Assembly (NCBI GenBank): GCA_031551755.1
Contig: JAVBNE010000096.1
Span: 1-64,000 of the forward strand
Direction of reading: 5' to 3'
Length of the DNA: 64,000 nt
From: JAVBMU01 sp031551755
Lineage (GTDB): Bacteria; Actinomycetota; Actinomycetes; Actinomycetales; Cellulomonadaceae
Below, piece after piece: positions 1-7,300 of this stretch (its first letter is position 1; each line of letters starts with the position of its first letter). Under the pieces are notes generated by a model. That model was not told the DNA's origin and made no database searches. It saw only the letters and a list, made by a program, of their open reading frames with translations. The position numbers were made by a program, and so were the translations under genes.

Positions 1-74
1 CGGCCACTTTGCAGCACCAATTCTACCGCCGAAGCCCGATACTCATCCGTAAACCGCCGACGCGTCGATCCCAT
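1..74 (-). CDS. IS3-family transposase OrfA, N-terminal part, cut by window edge (element 1)
   Basis: The minus strand has an ATG at 74-72 followed by 24 open codons that run off the left edge. The peptide begins MGSTRRRFTDEYRASAVELV, which is the usual start of an IS3-family OrfA (a small helix-turn-helix protein that binds the element ends). A candidate terminal inverted repeat lies just upstream at 116-145. The rest of the element is outside the window, so it is unknown whether it is intact. Confidence 0.6.
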   Translation of the reverse strand, partial: MGSTRRRFTDEYRASAVELVLQSG

Positions 75-115
75 CACCCATGTTCCCTTCCATCAGGAAC
101 CCACCAACACACCCC

Positions 116-145
116 GTGTCCACCAAACCGGGAACGGTCCAGACA
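116..145 (-). repeat. Candidate terminal inverted repeat of IS3 element 1
   Basis: Read on the minus strand this begins TGTCTGGACCGTTCCCGG, with the TG end typical of IS3-family elements, and sits just upstream of the OrfA start at 74. It resembles the end at 160-182 read on the plus strand (TGTTCTGGATTGTTCCGG). The two therefore look like opposite ends of two copies of related elements, 14 bp apart. The partner end is outside the window. Confidence 0.45.
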
Positions 146-159
146 CGCTGATTCCAGGT

Positions 160-182
160 TGTTCTGGATTGTTCCGGGTCTG
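160..182 (+). repeat. Candidate terminal inverted repeat of IS3 element 2
   Basis: The sequence TGTTCTGGATTGTTCCGGG lies about 25 bp beyond the stop codon of the OrfB remnant at 208-624. It matches, with one gap and a few mismatches, the inverted end at 116-145. This is the expected place for the downstream end of element 2. Confidence 0.4.
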
Positions 183-207
183 CCGCACCTGTTGGTGACA
201 GGTTGGG

Positions 208-624
208 TTAGGCGGCCTGGAGGGCCGGTGTGGTCATGATGGTCTCGTATTCGATGGGGGTCAATCGGCCGAGGGGTTCTTGCCTGCGGCGGCGGTGGTA
301 GGTGCGCTCGGTCCAGGTCACGATCGCGATCCTCAGCTCGTGACGGGTGCGCCAGCGGCGCCGGTTCAGGACGTTCTTTTGGAGGAGCGCGAAGAAGGAC
401 TCCATGGCGGCGTTGTCGCCGGCCGAAGCGACCTGACCCATCGAGCCCTTCAAGTGGTGACGCCGGAGTGCGGCCAGGAACTTCCTGGAACGAAATTGGC
501 TGCCTCTGTCCGAGTGCACGATGCAGCCGGGCACGTCGCCGCGGCGGGCGACGGCCATGTTGAGGGCGTCGACGGCGATCTTGGATTTCATCCGGTCACT
601 GATCGAGTAGCCGACGATCCGGTT
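208..624 (-). pseudogene. IS3-family transposase OrfB, C-terminal remnant (element 2)
   Basis: The minus-strand frame reads RIVGYSISDRMKSKIAVDAL, then HSDRGSQFRS, then AAMESFFALLQKNVLN, and ends LGRLTPIEYETI. These are the second Asp region and the catalytic Glu region of the rve integrase core of IS3 OrfB. The frame stays open up to about 624, where it is cut by the inverted repeat of the third IS3 element, so the N-terminal half with the first catalytic Asp is missing. The missing half is not found on the far side of that element (after 3580), so the locus has lost DNA or been rearranged. It is not expected to be functional. Confidence 0.85.
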
Positions 625-647
625 TGAATCGCACTGGGTTTCGTTCC
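625..647 (+). repeat. Left terminal inverted repeat of IS3 element 3
   Basis: TGAATCGCACTGGGTTTCGT followed by TCC is the exact reverse complement of 3558-3580. The stop codon of the element's OrfB lies inside its inner edge. Confidence 0.9.
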
Positions 648-1153
648 TATGCGTTCCCTTGGCCAGCGAGTGCTGGCCGGGGTGACTCTTGGGCAGCGTA
701 GTACGCCGCCTCGACCTCGAGCGGGGTGCGCATGTCGAGCTCCCCGTGAAGGCGCTGGTTGTTCCACCACCACACGTATTCCAAGGTGGCGAGCTCGACC
801 TGTTCGATCGTGCGCCACGGCCCGCGTCGGCGGATCAGCTCGGTCTTGTAGAGCCCGTTGACGGCCTCGGCGAGGGCATTGTCATAGCTGTCCCCCACGG
901 TCCCGGTCGACGGCTTCGCGCCGGGCTCGCCGATGCGGCGGTGTAGGCGATCGAGAGATAGTTCGACCCAGGTCGGCATGGTGGACCAGCCCGGTCAGAT
1001 CGACCGCGCCCTCGCGCCTGGCGCCCCAGGCAGCCATGTCGAGTGCCTGCAGCGGAAGGATGTCGGCCTTCAACGTCGCGGCGACGTTCGGGCCCACGAT
1101 CCGCCGGGAGTGGACGTCGGTCACGAACGCCACGTAGGCGAAGCCGGACCAGG

Positions 1154-1178
1154 CTTGGATTCCAGCTGTCGTCGCAAC
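1154..1178 (+). repeat. Left inverted repeat of the IS30 element
   Basis: It begins CTTGGATTCCAG and matches the right end (2768-2792, reverse complement) at 23 of 25 positions. The AGG target repeat lies immediately outside at 1151-1153. Confidence 0.9.
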
Positions 1179-1186
1179 GGTGTGAA

Positions 1187-2746
1187 CTATCCGGGGCTCA
1201 GTAAAGCACTCATCCGCTCGGTCGGAGTGTCCCAGTCCAGCGCTTTGCGCGGCCGGTCGTTCAGTTCGGCGGCTATCGCGGCGAGGGCTCGGGCGTCTTG
1301 GGTGCGGAGGTTTGTGCCTTTGGGGAGATACTGCCGCAGCAGCCCGTTGGTGTTCTCGTTCGTGCCGCGCTGCCATGGTGAAGCACGCTCGCAGAAGTAG
1401 ACGGCCATGTCCGTGGCGAGGGAGAAGGCCCGGTGTTCGCTCATCTCCGCTCCCTGATCCCAGGTGAGGGTCTTCTTCAGCGAGGCGGGCATCCTCTGCA
1501 AAGCGGTGATGAGGCTGTCGCGAACAGCATCGGCAGTGCGCTCGATCGGAAGATGGCCGAGGACCACGTAGCGCGTGGTCCTTTCAACGAGGGTCGCGAC
1601 GGCTGAGCCGCTGCCGGCGCCGACGATCAGGTCACCTTCCCAATGTCCTGGGGTCGTGCGGCCTTCGACGTCGGCGGGCCGCTGGGAGATCGGTGTCATC
1701 TCGTCGATGAACCTGCTGGTACGCGTTTGTGGGTCACGGTGTGGTTTGCGCCGCGAACGACCGCGACGTAGTGAGCCTGCCAACTCGCGTCTCAGCTCTC
1801 CTTGCGCGTGGACGTAGATGGCCTGGTAGATCGTCTCGCAGCTCACCCGCATCCCCGAGTCATGGGGAAAGTCTCGCCGAAGCCGGTGGCAGATCTGCTC
1901 GGGCGACCATCGCTTCTTGAGCTTGGCGGCGACATAGTCCCGCAGCGGGCCGTCGACGGCGAGCTTCGCTGCCCGCGGGCGCTCACGCCGCTTCACGGAG
2001 GCGCGGTGTGCCGTGTGGGGCAGATAGCCGCTCCTGCCTACGGTGTTGCGTCTGACTTCACGGCTGATCGTCGAAGGTGCCCGACCCATCCTCGCCGCGA
2101 TCTTCCGGATCGACAGACCTATCATCATCAAGTCCTTCAGCAGTTCTCGCTCGAGGAGGCTGAGGTAGCGGGCGTCGATGACCTGCTCGACGCGGGCAAT
2201 GGGGATGCGTTCGCCTTGCACCCATGCGGTTCTAGGGTTCTTCACGTTCGCCAGGACCTCCTCGGGCTGGTAGAGCACCACTCTGCCGTCGGGGTAGATC
2301 CGGCCCTTCGAGAACACACGGATGCCCTTGTCCCAGTCCGCCGCCTGGTGCGATTCGACACCCAGTCGAGCCGCGGCGTCGCGGCGCGACATCCCCTCCC
2401 GTCGAAGCTTGAGGAACTCCTGTCGCTTCGCGTCCGCGTAAGCACCTGTGAAGATCCCCGCCCTATGCGCCCAGGCGTAGCACGTGACCCGGTTGAAGCC
2501 AAGCTCGCGCGCGACCGCAGATACGTTGCTGCTCACAGCGAGTCGTCTGAAGAACTCCGCCTTGTCCTCCGGGGTGTACTTGCGCTGCGCACTCCGCGGC
2601 GTCGACAACCCCGCCTGCTTCATCCACCGGTAGCCGCGATCCGGACTCACACCGGCGGCCAGCGCAGCTGCCCGCACCGATCCACCCCGATCAATCAACG
2701 CCAAGAACGCCAACTCCTGCGACTCCGTGTACTTCCTCGCCGGCAT
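1187..2746 (-). CDS. IS30-family transposase, long form
   Basis: The protein is 519 residues from an ATG at 2746 (MPARKYTESQELAFL). A 15-codon upstream extension lies in the inverted repeat and is not favoured. The N-terminal ~190 residues hold repeated helix-turn-helix-like segments (AALAAGVSPDRGYRW, ARELGFNRVTCYAW, RDAAARLGVESHQ). A classical IS30 HTH follows (LSIRKIAARMGRAPSTISRE). The DDE catalytic core then shows GHWEGDLIVG, LTWDQGAEM and GTNENTNGLLRQYLPKG. Typical IS30 transposases are about 320-400 residues, so this one carries an unusually long DNA-binding region. The reading frame is intact and the three acidic residues are present. Confidence 0.93.
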   Translation of the reverse strand: MPARKYTESQELAFLALIDRGGSVRAAALAAGVSPDRGYRWMKQAGLSTPRSAQRKYTPEDKAEFFRRLAVSSNVSAVARELGFNRVTCYAWAHRAGIFTGAYADAKRQEFLKLRREGMSRRDAAARLGVESHQAADWDKGIRVFSKGRIYPDGRVVLYQPEEVLANVKNPRTAWVQGERIPIARVEQVIDARYLSLLERELLKDLMMIGLSIRKIAARMGRAPSTISREVRRNTVGRSGYLPHTAHRASVKRRERPRAAKLAVDGPLRDYVAAKLKKRWSPEQICHRLRRDFPHDSGMRVSCETIYQAIYVHAQGELRRELAGSLRRGRSRRKPHRDPQTRTSRFIDEMTPISQRPADVEGRTTPGHWEGDLIVGAGSGSAVATLVERTTRYVVLGHLPIERTADAVRDSLITALQRMPASLKKTLTWDQGAEMSEHRAFSLATDMAVYFCERASPWQRGTNENTNGLLRQYLPKGTNLRTQDARALAAIAAELNDRPRKALDWDTPTERMSALLSPG

Positions 2747-2767
2747 CGCCCGCTCCTCGCCGCTGGT

Positions 2768-2792
2768 GTTGCGACGACTACTGGAATCCAAG
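2768..2792 (-). repeat. Right inverted repeat of the IS30 element
   Basis: It ends CTGGAATCCAAG and is followed by the AGG target repeat at 2793-2795. It lies 22 bp upstream of the transposase start and probably overlaps its promoter. Confidence 0.9.
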
Positions 2793-3221
2793 AGGTCGCG
2801 ACGTAGGTGATGTCAGCGACCCACAGGCGCCGCGGTGCGGGCGCGTGGAAGCATCGTTGAACCAGGTCGGCCGGCTTCACGGCTGCCGGATCGGGCTTGG
2901 TGGTGGACATCTTCTTCGACCGCTTCACCCCGCGGACGTCGGCGATCTTCATCAACCTGGCCGTCTGGTCGCGGCCGATGTCCCAGCCCTGACGTCGCAT
3001 CAGGGCGTGCATCTTCCGCACGCCGTAGACGCCATAGTTCTGCGCGTGCAGGTGCACGATCTCGGGCACCAGCAGCTCGTCCCTCAACGATCGTGCCGAG
3101 GCTGGTCTGGTCTTCGCGGCGCGGTAGCCGCGAGAGGTGATGAACCCACGAACTGCCGGGCGCAACACCCGGCAGATGGCCTCGACCCCGAAGCGATCCT
3201 TGTGCTCGTCGATGAACCGGA

Positions 3222-3542
3222 TCATCTCGTCGTGGGGTGGTCGAGCTCCTTGGCGAAAAACACGCTCACCGCCTTGAGAATCTCGTTCGCACGCCGCAGC
3301 TGGGCGACCTCGTTCTTCAGACGCTTGATCTGCGCAGCAGCTTCGGTCCTCACCCCCGCCCGCTCGCCCGCGTCGACCTGCGCACGCCGCTGCCACAACC
3401 GCAGCGTCTCCGGACTCATCCCGAGCAGGCCAGCGACATGCCTCGCTGCCGCGGTCGGGTTCGGGTGGTCTCCACCGGCCTCGGCGAGCATCCGCAACGC
3501 CCGCTCACGCATCTCGTTCGTATACCTGGCCATCGTTCCCAT
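3222..3542 (-). CDS. IS3-family transposase OrfA (element 3)
   Basis: The protein has about 103-106 residues, from an ATG at 3542 or, more likely, the ATG at 3533 (MARYTNEMRERALRMLAEAG). It has the HTH of OrfA proteins (TAAARHVAGLLGMSPETLRLW) followed by a leucine-zipper-like coiled coil (AAQIKRLKNEVAQLRRANEI) used for dimerisation. It overlaps the start of OrfB (3225), the normal arrangement for a -1 frameshift fusion. OrfA itself is intact, although its OrfB partner is broken. Confidence 0.88.
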   Translation of the reverse strand: MGTMARYTNEMRERALRMLAEAGGDHPNPTAAARHVAGLLGMSPETLRLWQRRAQVDAGERAGVRTEAAAQIKRLKNEVAQLRRANEILKAVSVFFAKELDHPTTR

Positions 3543-3557
3543 CCTGACTGATCAAGC

Positions 3558-3580
3558 GGAACGAAACCCAGTGCGATTCA
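3558..3580 (-). repeat. Right terminal inverted repeat of IS3 element 3
   Basis: GGAACGAAACCCAGTGCGAT followed by TCA is the exact reverse complement of 625-647. It marks the right edge of the mobile DNA next to tRNA-Ala. Confidence 0.9.
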
Positions 3581-3838
3581 CCGCCGTGCCATGAACCAGC
3601 TTTGGTTCGGGCACTTGTCGATCGATGACCTCGACGGCCAACCCGTCGTGACCGACGCCACACGAACCGAACCAGCCGCTACGCTCCACGCCACAGCCCG
3701 CGACATCGCTGCCGACGTTCGTGACATCGTCAATGCCAGTGCTGCGACACCCGGCATTGACGAAAACGCGAGCCCGCGAACCGGCCACCAAGCCCCTTCT
3801 GTCGTCCTGACCCGCATCGCCCCTGTTCAGGGCAACGC
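3581..3838. other. Gene-free stretch between the insertion-sequence pile and the tRNA terminator
   Basis: Open frames exist on both strands (for example from 3591 on the plus strand), but none resembles a known protein or carries a convincing ribosome-binding site, and none continues the IS3 remnant on the left. It probably holds the end of a rearranged junction. I see nothing functional here apart from the terminator that follows. Confidence 0.4.
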
Positions 3839-3864
3839 AAAACGCCCCGACCGAAGTCAGGGCG
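3839..3864 (-). terminator. Intrinsic terminator downstream of tRNA-Ala
   Basis: On the minus strand CGCCCTGAC, a TTCG tetraloop and GTCGGGGCG form a 9-bp stem (one G-U pair), followed directly by TTTTGCG. It lies about 34 nt after the tRNA 3' end and faces the right way to end its transcript. Confidence 0.7.
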
Positions 3865-3897
3865 CGTTGCACATGTCGCTGGTTCAAACCAAAACTT

Positions 3898-3973
3898 TGG
3901 TGGAGCTGAGGGGACTCGAACCCCTGACCCTCTGCATGCCATGCAGATGCGCTACCAGCTGCGCCACAGCCCC
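3898..3973 (-). tRNA. tRNA-Ala (anticodon GGC), CCA encoded
   Basis: Read on the minus strand the gene starts GGGGCTGTGGCGCAGCTGGT. It has a D arm, an anticodon stem TCTGC/GCAGA around the loop ATGGCAT (anticodon GGC), the T-arm GGTTCGAGTCC, and an acceptor 3' strand CAGCTCC pairing with GGGGCTG, with discriminator A and an encoded CCA. Its 3' end faces the insertion-sequence region, and tRNA 3' ends are common integration sites. No duplicated 3' fragment of the tRNA is visible in 1-3897, so integration here is not shown. Confidence 0.95.
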
Positions 3974-4019
3974 AAAACAACTCCCCGCAGCAGTGACCCG
4001 CTGGCGAAGCGTCGCTAGT

Positions 4020-4700
4020 CTACGCAGAAGTTGGCTCCAAGTTCCAATCCGGCCCGGTGTTCCACTCATCGAGTGGGAATCCGGCCCCGATGTTGTGGGC
4101 CACGAGCCGCCACGAAGGCTGCGCGCCCGGCCCTGACCGGTGAAGATGCGACCAGTGCACGTTGTGCAGCCCGAAGATGCCCCGCCACTGCAGCGGGTCG
4201 AGATCCAGGAGTGCGGTGACAGCCAGCGTAATCGCCGCGCCGTGGGAGACGATCACCAGGGTGTCGTCCGCGGCGAGGTCCGCACCGGCATCGGCGATCG
4301 CCGCGACCATCCGAGCGGCAACCTCAGCTTTGGACTCCGCTCCCGCCCCGGTGGGTTCCTCGCCGCGCCGCCACGCCGCATAGGCTTCGGGCCAGCGTTC
4401 GGAAAGCTCGGCTGCGCTCAACCCTTCCCACTCACCGAAGCCGCGCTCTCGAAGTCGTGGGTCGGTCACCAGCTCCAATCCCGCGGCGTCCGTGTAGTAC
4501 CGGGCAGTTGTCACCGCCCGCGACAGGTCGGAGGCCACCACCCGGGTCGCGCGGTGGGCCGAGAGAAGCGCCTTTGCGCCCTGTTCAGCCTGCCAATGCC
4601 CGACTGCGTCCAGGCGAATATCCACCTGGCCTTGGAGCCGCATCGCGTGGTTGTACTCGGTGCGGCCGTGGCGCATCAGCACCACGGTGCCAGCGCTCAC
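4020..4700 (-). CDS. Histidine phosphatase superfamily protein (phosphoglycerate mutase-like)
   Basis: The 226-residue protein carries the catalytic phosphohistidine motif MRHGRTEYN at residues 9-17 and the second histidine in VSHGAAITL (about residue 150), with a conserved acidic region RERGFGEWEG. These are marks of the dPGM/phosphatase branch; which substrate it acts on cannot be read from the sequence. It overlaps the rsfS stop by 4 nt and is the last protein gene of the nadD to rsfS group. In many actinobacteria a gene like this follows rsfS, often annotated glucosyl-3-phosphoglycerate phosphatase or phosphoglycerate mutase. Confidence 0.85.
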   Translation of the reverse strand: MSAGTVVLMRHGRTEYNHAMRLQGQVDIRLDAVGHWQAEQGAKALLSAHRATRVVASDLSRAVTTARYYTDAAGLELVTDPRLRERGFGEWEGLSAAELSERWPEAYAAWRRGEEPTGAGAESKAEVAARMVAAIADAGADLAADDTLVIVSHGAAITLAVTALLDLDPLQWRGIFGLHNVHWSHLHRSGPGAQPSWRLVAHNIGAGFPLDEWNTGPDWNLEPTSA

Positions 4701-5131
4701 CGTGCCGGTCGCTCGGCGAGACGGATCGCACCGTCGGACTCTTCAGAAACCCGAGCATCGTCGTCGCCCCGCGCGTCGGCGGGCAACTCGATCGCTGGGC
4801 AGTCCTTCCAAAGCCTCTCCAACCCGTAGAACTCGCGGTCCTCGATGTGCTGGACATGCACGATGACATCCCCGAAGTCCAACAGGATCCACCTGGCCTT
4901 CTGCTGCCCTTCTTGCCGGATCGGCTTCACATCGGCCTTGCGGAGCGCTTCCTCGACGGCGTCGGCGATCGCGAGAACCTGTCGCTCCGAGGCACCCGAC
5001 GCCAATACGAAGACATCGGTGAGCGCCAGCTGCGCCGTCACGTCGAGCGCGACGATGTCGGTCGCCTTGCGGTCCGCAGCCGCGCGGGCAGCGGTCACGG
5101 CCTGCTCAACGGCCCATTCGGTCGCCGTCAT
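4697..5131 (-). CDS. rsfS: Ribosome silencing factor RsfS
   Basis: The 144-residue protein shows the DUF143/Iojap fold: ATDIVALDVTAQLALTDVFV, then ASGASERQVLAIADAVEE, then the C-terminal core ARWILLDFGDVIVHVQH and REFYGLERLW. RsfS binds ribosomal protein L14 and blocks subunit joining in slow growth. The C-terminal ~25 residues are an acidic actinobacterial tail. It sits 16 nt downstream of a hypothetical membrane protein gene and near nadD, the usual neighbour order, and overlaps the phosphatase gene by 4 nt, which suggests coupled translation. Confidence 0.95.
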   Translation of the reverse strand: MTATEWAVEQAVTAARAAADRKATDIVALDVTAQLALTDVFVLASGASERQVLAIADAVEEALRKADVKPIRQEGQQKARWILLDFGDVIVHVQHIEDREFYGLERLWKDCPAIELPADARGDDDARVSEESDGAIRLAERPAR

Positions 5132-5147
5132 GCGTCAACACCATCGG

Positions 5148-6368
5148 TCATCGAGCGAACCCCACCGGTGGCGACCAGGTCGCCGCCTGCACGGTTGGCA
5201 CCTGGACTCCCTCCGCGATAGCAGGGTCGTCGCCCGCGATCAGTTTCCAGATGAGCAAACCCAGCACGAAGGCGACCGCCAACAAGATGATGTAGTGCAA
5301 CCACGTGTAGGAGGGTCCGCGGCGGCGGGACTCGTTCCGCTCCTCCGCTCGGGCACCAGCCTGATCGGCCTTTACCGCCGCGAACGGCGTACTGGTCGGA
5401 GCAGGCTCCGGCACCGAGGACGCCACGGCGCTGACCGGAACCGGCGGACCAGAGGTGATGGCAGTCCACGGCACCGCCGCGCCCGCCTCTTCGGCAGGGC
5501 TGCCGACTCCGGCCGACCGCGGGCCACCCAAGGGACGGGCGACTGCCTGGGCACCAGTCCCCGGACGACCCCCTGCTGGGGGCTGGCCGGCGGTCGTCGG
5601 CCACGGGCTCCCAGTGGGTGACTGCGGGGTCGAAGGAGTTCCGGTAAGGGCCGGTCCTGCCAATGGGCGGGCAGCTGACCGGGCATTCGCTTGCCCCACG
5701 CCCTGATCTGCCGGACCCCGCATCGGCGGAGTCGACGTTGGTCGAAGCGGTGCCGCCGCGGCCGCTCGGGGCTGCGGAGCGACGGGTGAACCGGTGGCCC
5801 CAGCGGGCCGTGCGCCTGGCGCTCGCTGCGGGGTGGCGACCGGCGGCGACGCTGCTAGCCGCTGGTTCTGACCCGTTGTCGGAGCCTGGGGAGCGGGGCG
5901 CCGCCCTGCCGGAGACATCTGCCCCCCCGCGCTCTGCGCAGCCCCGGCCATACGACCTTGCCCTGCGCCCTGCTGGGGCGCCTGTTGCCTACCGGCGGCC
6001 GAGGGGGCCGCGGAAGATGACGGACGTCGCGCCGGCTGCCTGGTGGTGGCAGGGCGGACTGTGACCTGCTCGGATGTCTCGTGGATCGGCGTCAACCGAC
6101 CCGTCGCATCCAGCGAACGCATGCCGCTCGAGGCGGCCGGCGGCCGAACCGTCGGCGCTGCACTCCGGGCCAGCCCTGGCGGCTGGGTCTCACGAAGCGT
6201 CCGTCGCGATGGCGGCGGCGCGGCCGGGGCACGGGGTGCGGCTGTGGGTTGTGCGGGCGCTGCGCCTGCTCCCGCAGCCCTGGCGGCCTGCTCGGCGGCG
6301 GCCTGCTCCCGTTCGCGCAACTCGCGCCGGGTGAGCGGCCTGCCGTTGCCGTTGCGGTTGTCACTCAT
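5148..6368 (-). CDS. Proline/alanine-rich single-pass membrane protein, unknown function
   Basis: The 406-residue protein begins with a charged segment (RPLTRRELREREQ), has about 290 residues of low-complexity Pro, Ala, Gly and Gln sequence, and then one clear membrane segment near residues 350-372 (WLHYIILLAVAFVLGLLIW), with a short extracellular tail of about 30 residues. It starts inside the last codons of nadD (8-nt overlap) and is followed by rsfS, so it is in the same operon. Proteins of this layout occur at this position in several actinobacteria. No catalytic motif is visible. Confidence 0.75.
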   Translation of the reverse strand: MSDNRNGNGRPLTRRELREREQAAAEQAARAAGAGAAPAQPTAAPRAPAAPPPSRRTLRETQPPGLARSAAPTVRPPAASSGMRSLDATGRLTPIHETSEQVTVRPATTRQPARRPSSSAAPSAAGRQQAPQQGAGQGRMAGAAQSAGGQMSPAGRRPAPQAPTTGQNQRLAASPPVATPQRAPGARPAGATGSPVAPQPRAAAAAPLRPTSTPPMRGPADQGVGQANARSAARPLAGPALTGTPSTPQSPTGSPWPTTAGQPPAGGRPGTGAQAVARPLGGPRSAGVGSPAEEAGAAVPWTAITSGPPVPVSAVASSVPEPAPTSTPFAAVKADQAGARAEERNESRRRGPSYTWLHYIILLAVAFVLGLLIWKLIAGDDPAIAEGVQVPTVQAATWSPPVGFAR

Positions 6369-6966
6369 CGTGCTGACCTCGATACAGACCGTGCTTCGCG
6401 ATGTACTGGACTACACCGTCCGGAACCAGATACCACACCGGTTGACCGGACCGTGCGCGACGCCGACAATCGGTCGACGAGATGGCCATGGCTGGGATCT
6501 CCAGCGTACTGACACCTCCGGACGGAAGGCCGTCGACGGAGAGCTGATGGCCAGGTCGAGAGACCGCCACGAAATGAGCCATGGACCACAGTTCCTGTGC
6601 ATCCTTCCAAGTGAGGATCTGCTGGATCGCGTCCGCACCCGAGATGAAGAACAACTCGGCGTCCGGGCGCGCTGACCGGAGGTCTCGCAGCGTATCCACG
6701 GTATAGGTCAGGCCGGGCCTGTCAATATCGACCCTACTGACGGTGAACCTCGGGTTCGAGGCCGTCGCGATGACGGTCATGAGGTACCGGTGTTCTGCCG
6801 AGGTGACATGCGCATGCTGTTTGAACGACGGCTGACCGGTGGGCACGAAGACGACTTCGTCCAAGTCGAACTGCGCCGCCGCTTCGCTCGCCGCCACCAG
6901 GTGACCGTGGTGCAACGGGTCGAACGTCCCGCCCATCACACCGAGCCGAACACGCCGAGAAGTCAT
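6361..6966 (-). CDS. nadD: Nicotinate-mononucleotide adenylyltransferase NadD
   Basis: The 201-residue protein has the nucleotidyltransferase motif GVMGGTFDPLHHGHL at residues 9-23 and the C-terminal ISSTDCRRRA signature (ISSTxxR) near residue 166. It adenylates nicotinate mononucleotide to make deamido-NAD in NAD synthesis. The length is normal for the family. The start ATG at 6966 gives MTSRRVRLGVMGG. It leads the group nadD, membrane protein, rsfS, phosphatase. Confidence 0.95.
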   Translation of the reverse strand: MTSRRVRLGVMGGTFDPLHHGHLVAASEAAAQFDLDEVVFVPTGQPSFKQHAHVTSAEHRYLMTVIATASNPRFTVSRVDIDRPGLTYTVDTLRDLRSARPDAELFFISGADAIQQILTWKDAQELWSMAHFVAVSRPGHQLSVDGLPSGGVSTLEIPAMAISSTDCRRRARSGQPVWYLVPDGVVQYIAKHGLYRGQHDE

Positions 6967-6987
6967 GGGGTTGGAGGGTGCAGGCCG

Positions 6988-7191
6988 TCAGTGGCGCGTG
7001 CCGACAGAACGGAATGCATAGGTGACCAGGAGCAACGCCATGAGGGCACCAAACGCGATGAGACCGTAGGCCAACGGCGGGATCGGCAGTTCCTGATGCG
7101 CGGCCTCTTCGGCCGCCCGGCTGAGAGCAGGGAGCACAGTGTCCTCCTGGACTGGTCGAGGACCCGCAGGTCCTGCTGTCTTCGCGATCAC
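6988..7191 (-). CDS. Small single-pass membrane protein, unknown function
   Basis: The 67-residue protein has a soluble N-terminal half (residues 1-38) and one membrane segment, LAYGLIAFGALMALLLVTYA, near residues 39-58, with a short basic tail. It lies 21 nt upstream of nadD and 109 nt downstream of proA on the same strand. A similar tiny membrane protein often sits between proA and nadD in actinobacteria. No function can be assigned. Confidence 0.65.
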   Translation of the reverse strand: MIAKTAGPAGPRPVQEDTVLPALSRAAEEAAHQELPIPPLAYGLIAFGALMALLLVTYAFRSVGTRH

Positions 7192-7300
7192 CCCACGCCC
7201 GCAGCTGCGGTCGCCTGGCGGTCAAGCACACATACAGGGCCAGTGTCTCACGACGTCCTGAGAGGCACGATCTCACCCATGCTCCGTTTGGCCCCTCAGG

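Larger units (their letters stand above)
1154..2792 (-). mobile_element. IS30-family insertion sequence nested in IS3 element 3
   Basis: The element is 1639 bp. Its ends, CTTGGATTCCAG on the left and the reverse complement on the right, extend to 25-bp inverted repeats with 23 matches (1154-1178, 2768-2792). It is flanked by a 3-bp direct repeat AGG (1151-1153 and 2793-2795). Removing the element and one AGG restores the OrfB frame of its host. It carries one long transposase gene. The clean ends and intact gene say that it arrived after the IS3 element and may still be active. Confidence 0.93.
647..3225 (-). pseudogene. IS3-family transposase OrfB, split by IS30 and frameshifted (element 3)
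   Basis: The N-terminal part starts at an ATG at 3225 (MIRFIDEHKDRFGVEAICRV), overlapping the end of OrfA as in IS3 elements that use programmed frameshifting. It runs to the first catalytic Asp (LWVADITYVAT), where the IS30 element enters. The frame resumes exactly beyond the IS30 copy (WSGFAYVAFVTDVHSRRIVG). Dropping the IS30 copy plus one AGG repeat restores DITYVATWSGFAYVAF. Further on, between HHADLG (about 955) and RRIGEPGAKPS (about 935), the reading frame changes twice, and the catalytic Glu region (GDSYDNALAE) is read in a third frame down to the stop at 647. So it is doubly broken. Confidence 0.88.
625..3580 (-). mobile_element. IS3-family element 3, interrupted by an IS30-family element
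   Basis: Perfect 23-bp inverted repeats (625-647 and 3558-3580, outer ends TGAATCG and CGATTCA) enclose an OrfA (3222-3542) and an OrfB split in two by the IS30 element at 1154-2792. Without the IS30 copy and one target repeat the element would be 1314 bp, a normal IS3-family length. The flanking triplets (GTT left, CCG right) are not a target duplication, and the OrfB of element 2 that it cuts does not resume on the right. A later deletion or recombination through the element is the likely explanation. OrfB also has frame changes near 945-975, so this copy cannot move by itself. Confidence 0.88.

Noticed and set aside
3591..4136. 181-codon plus-strand frame running across tRNA-Ala
   Set aside because: It overlaps a clear tRNA gene in antisense and the phosphatase gene; not coding.
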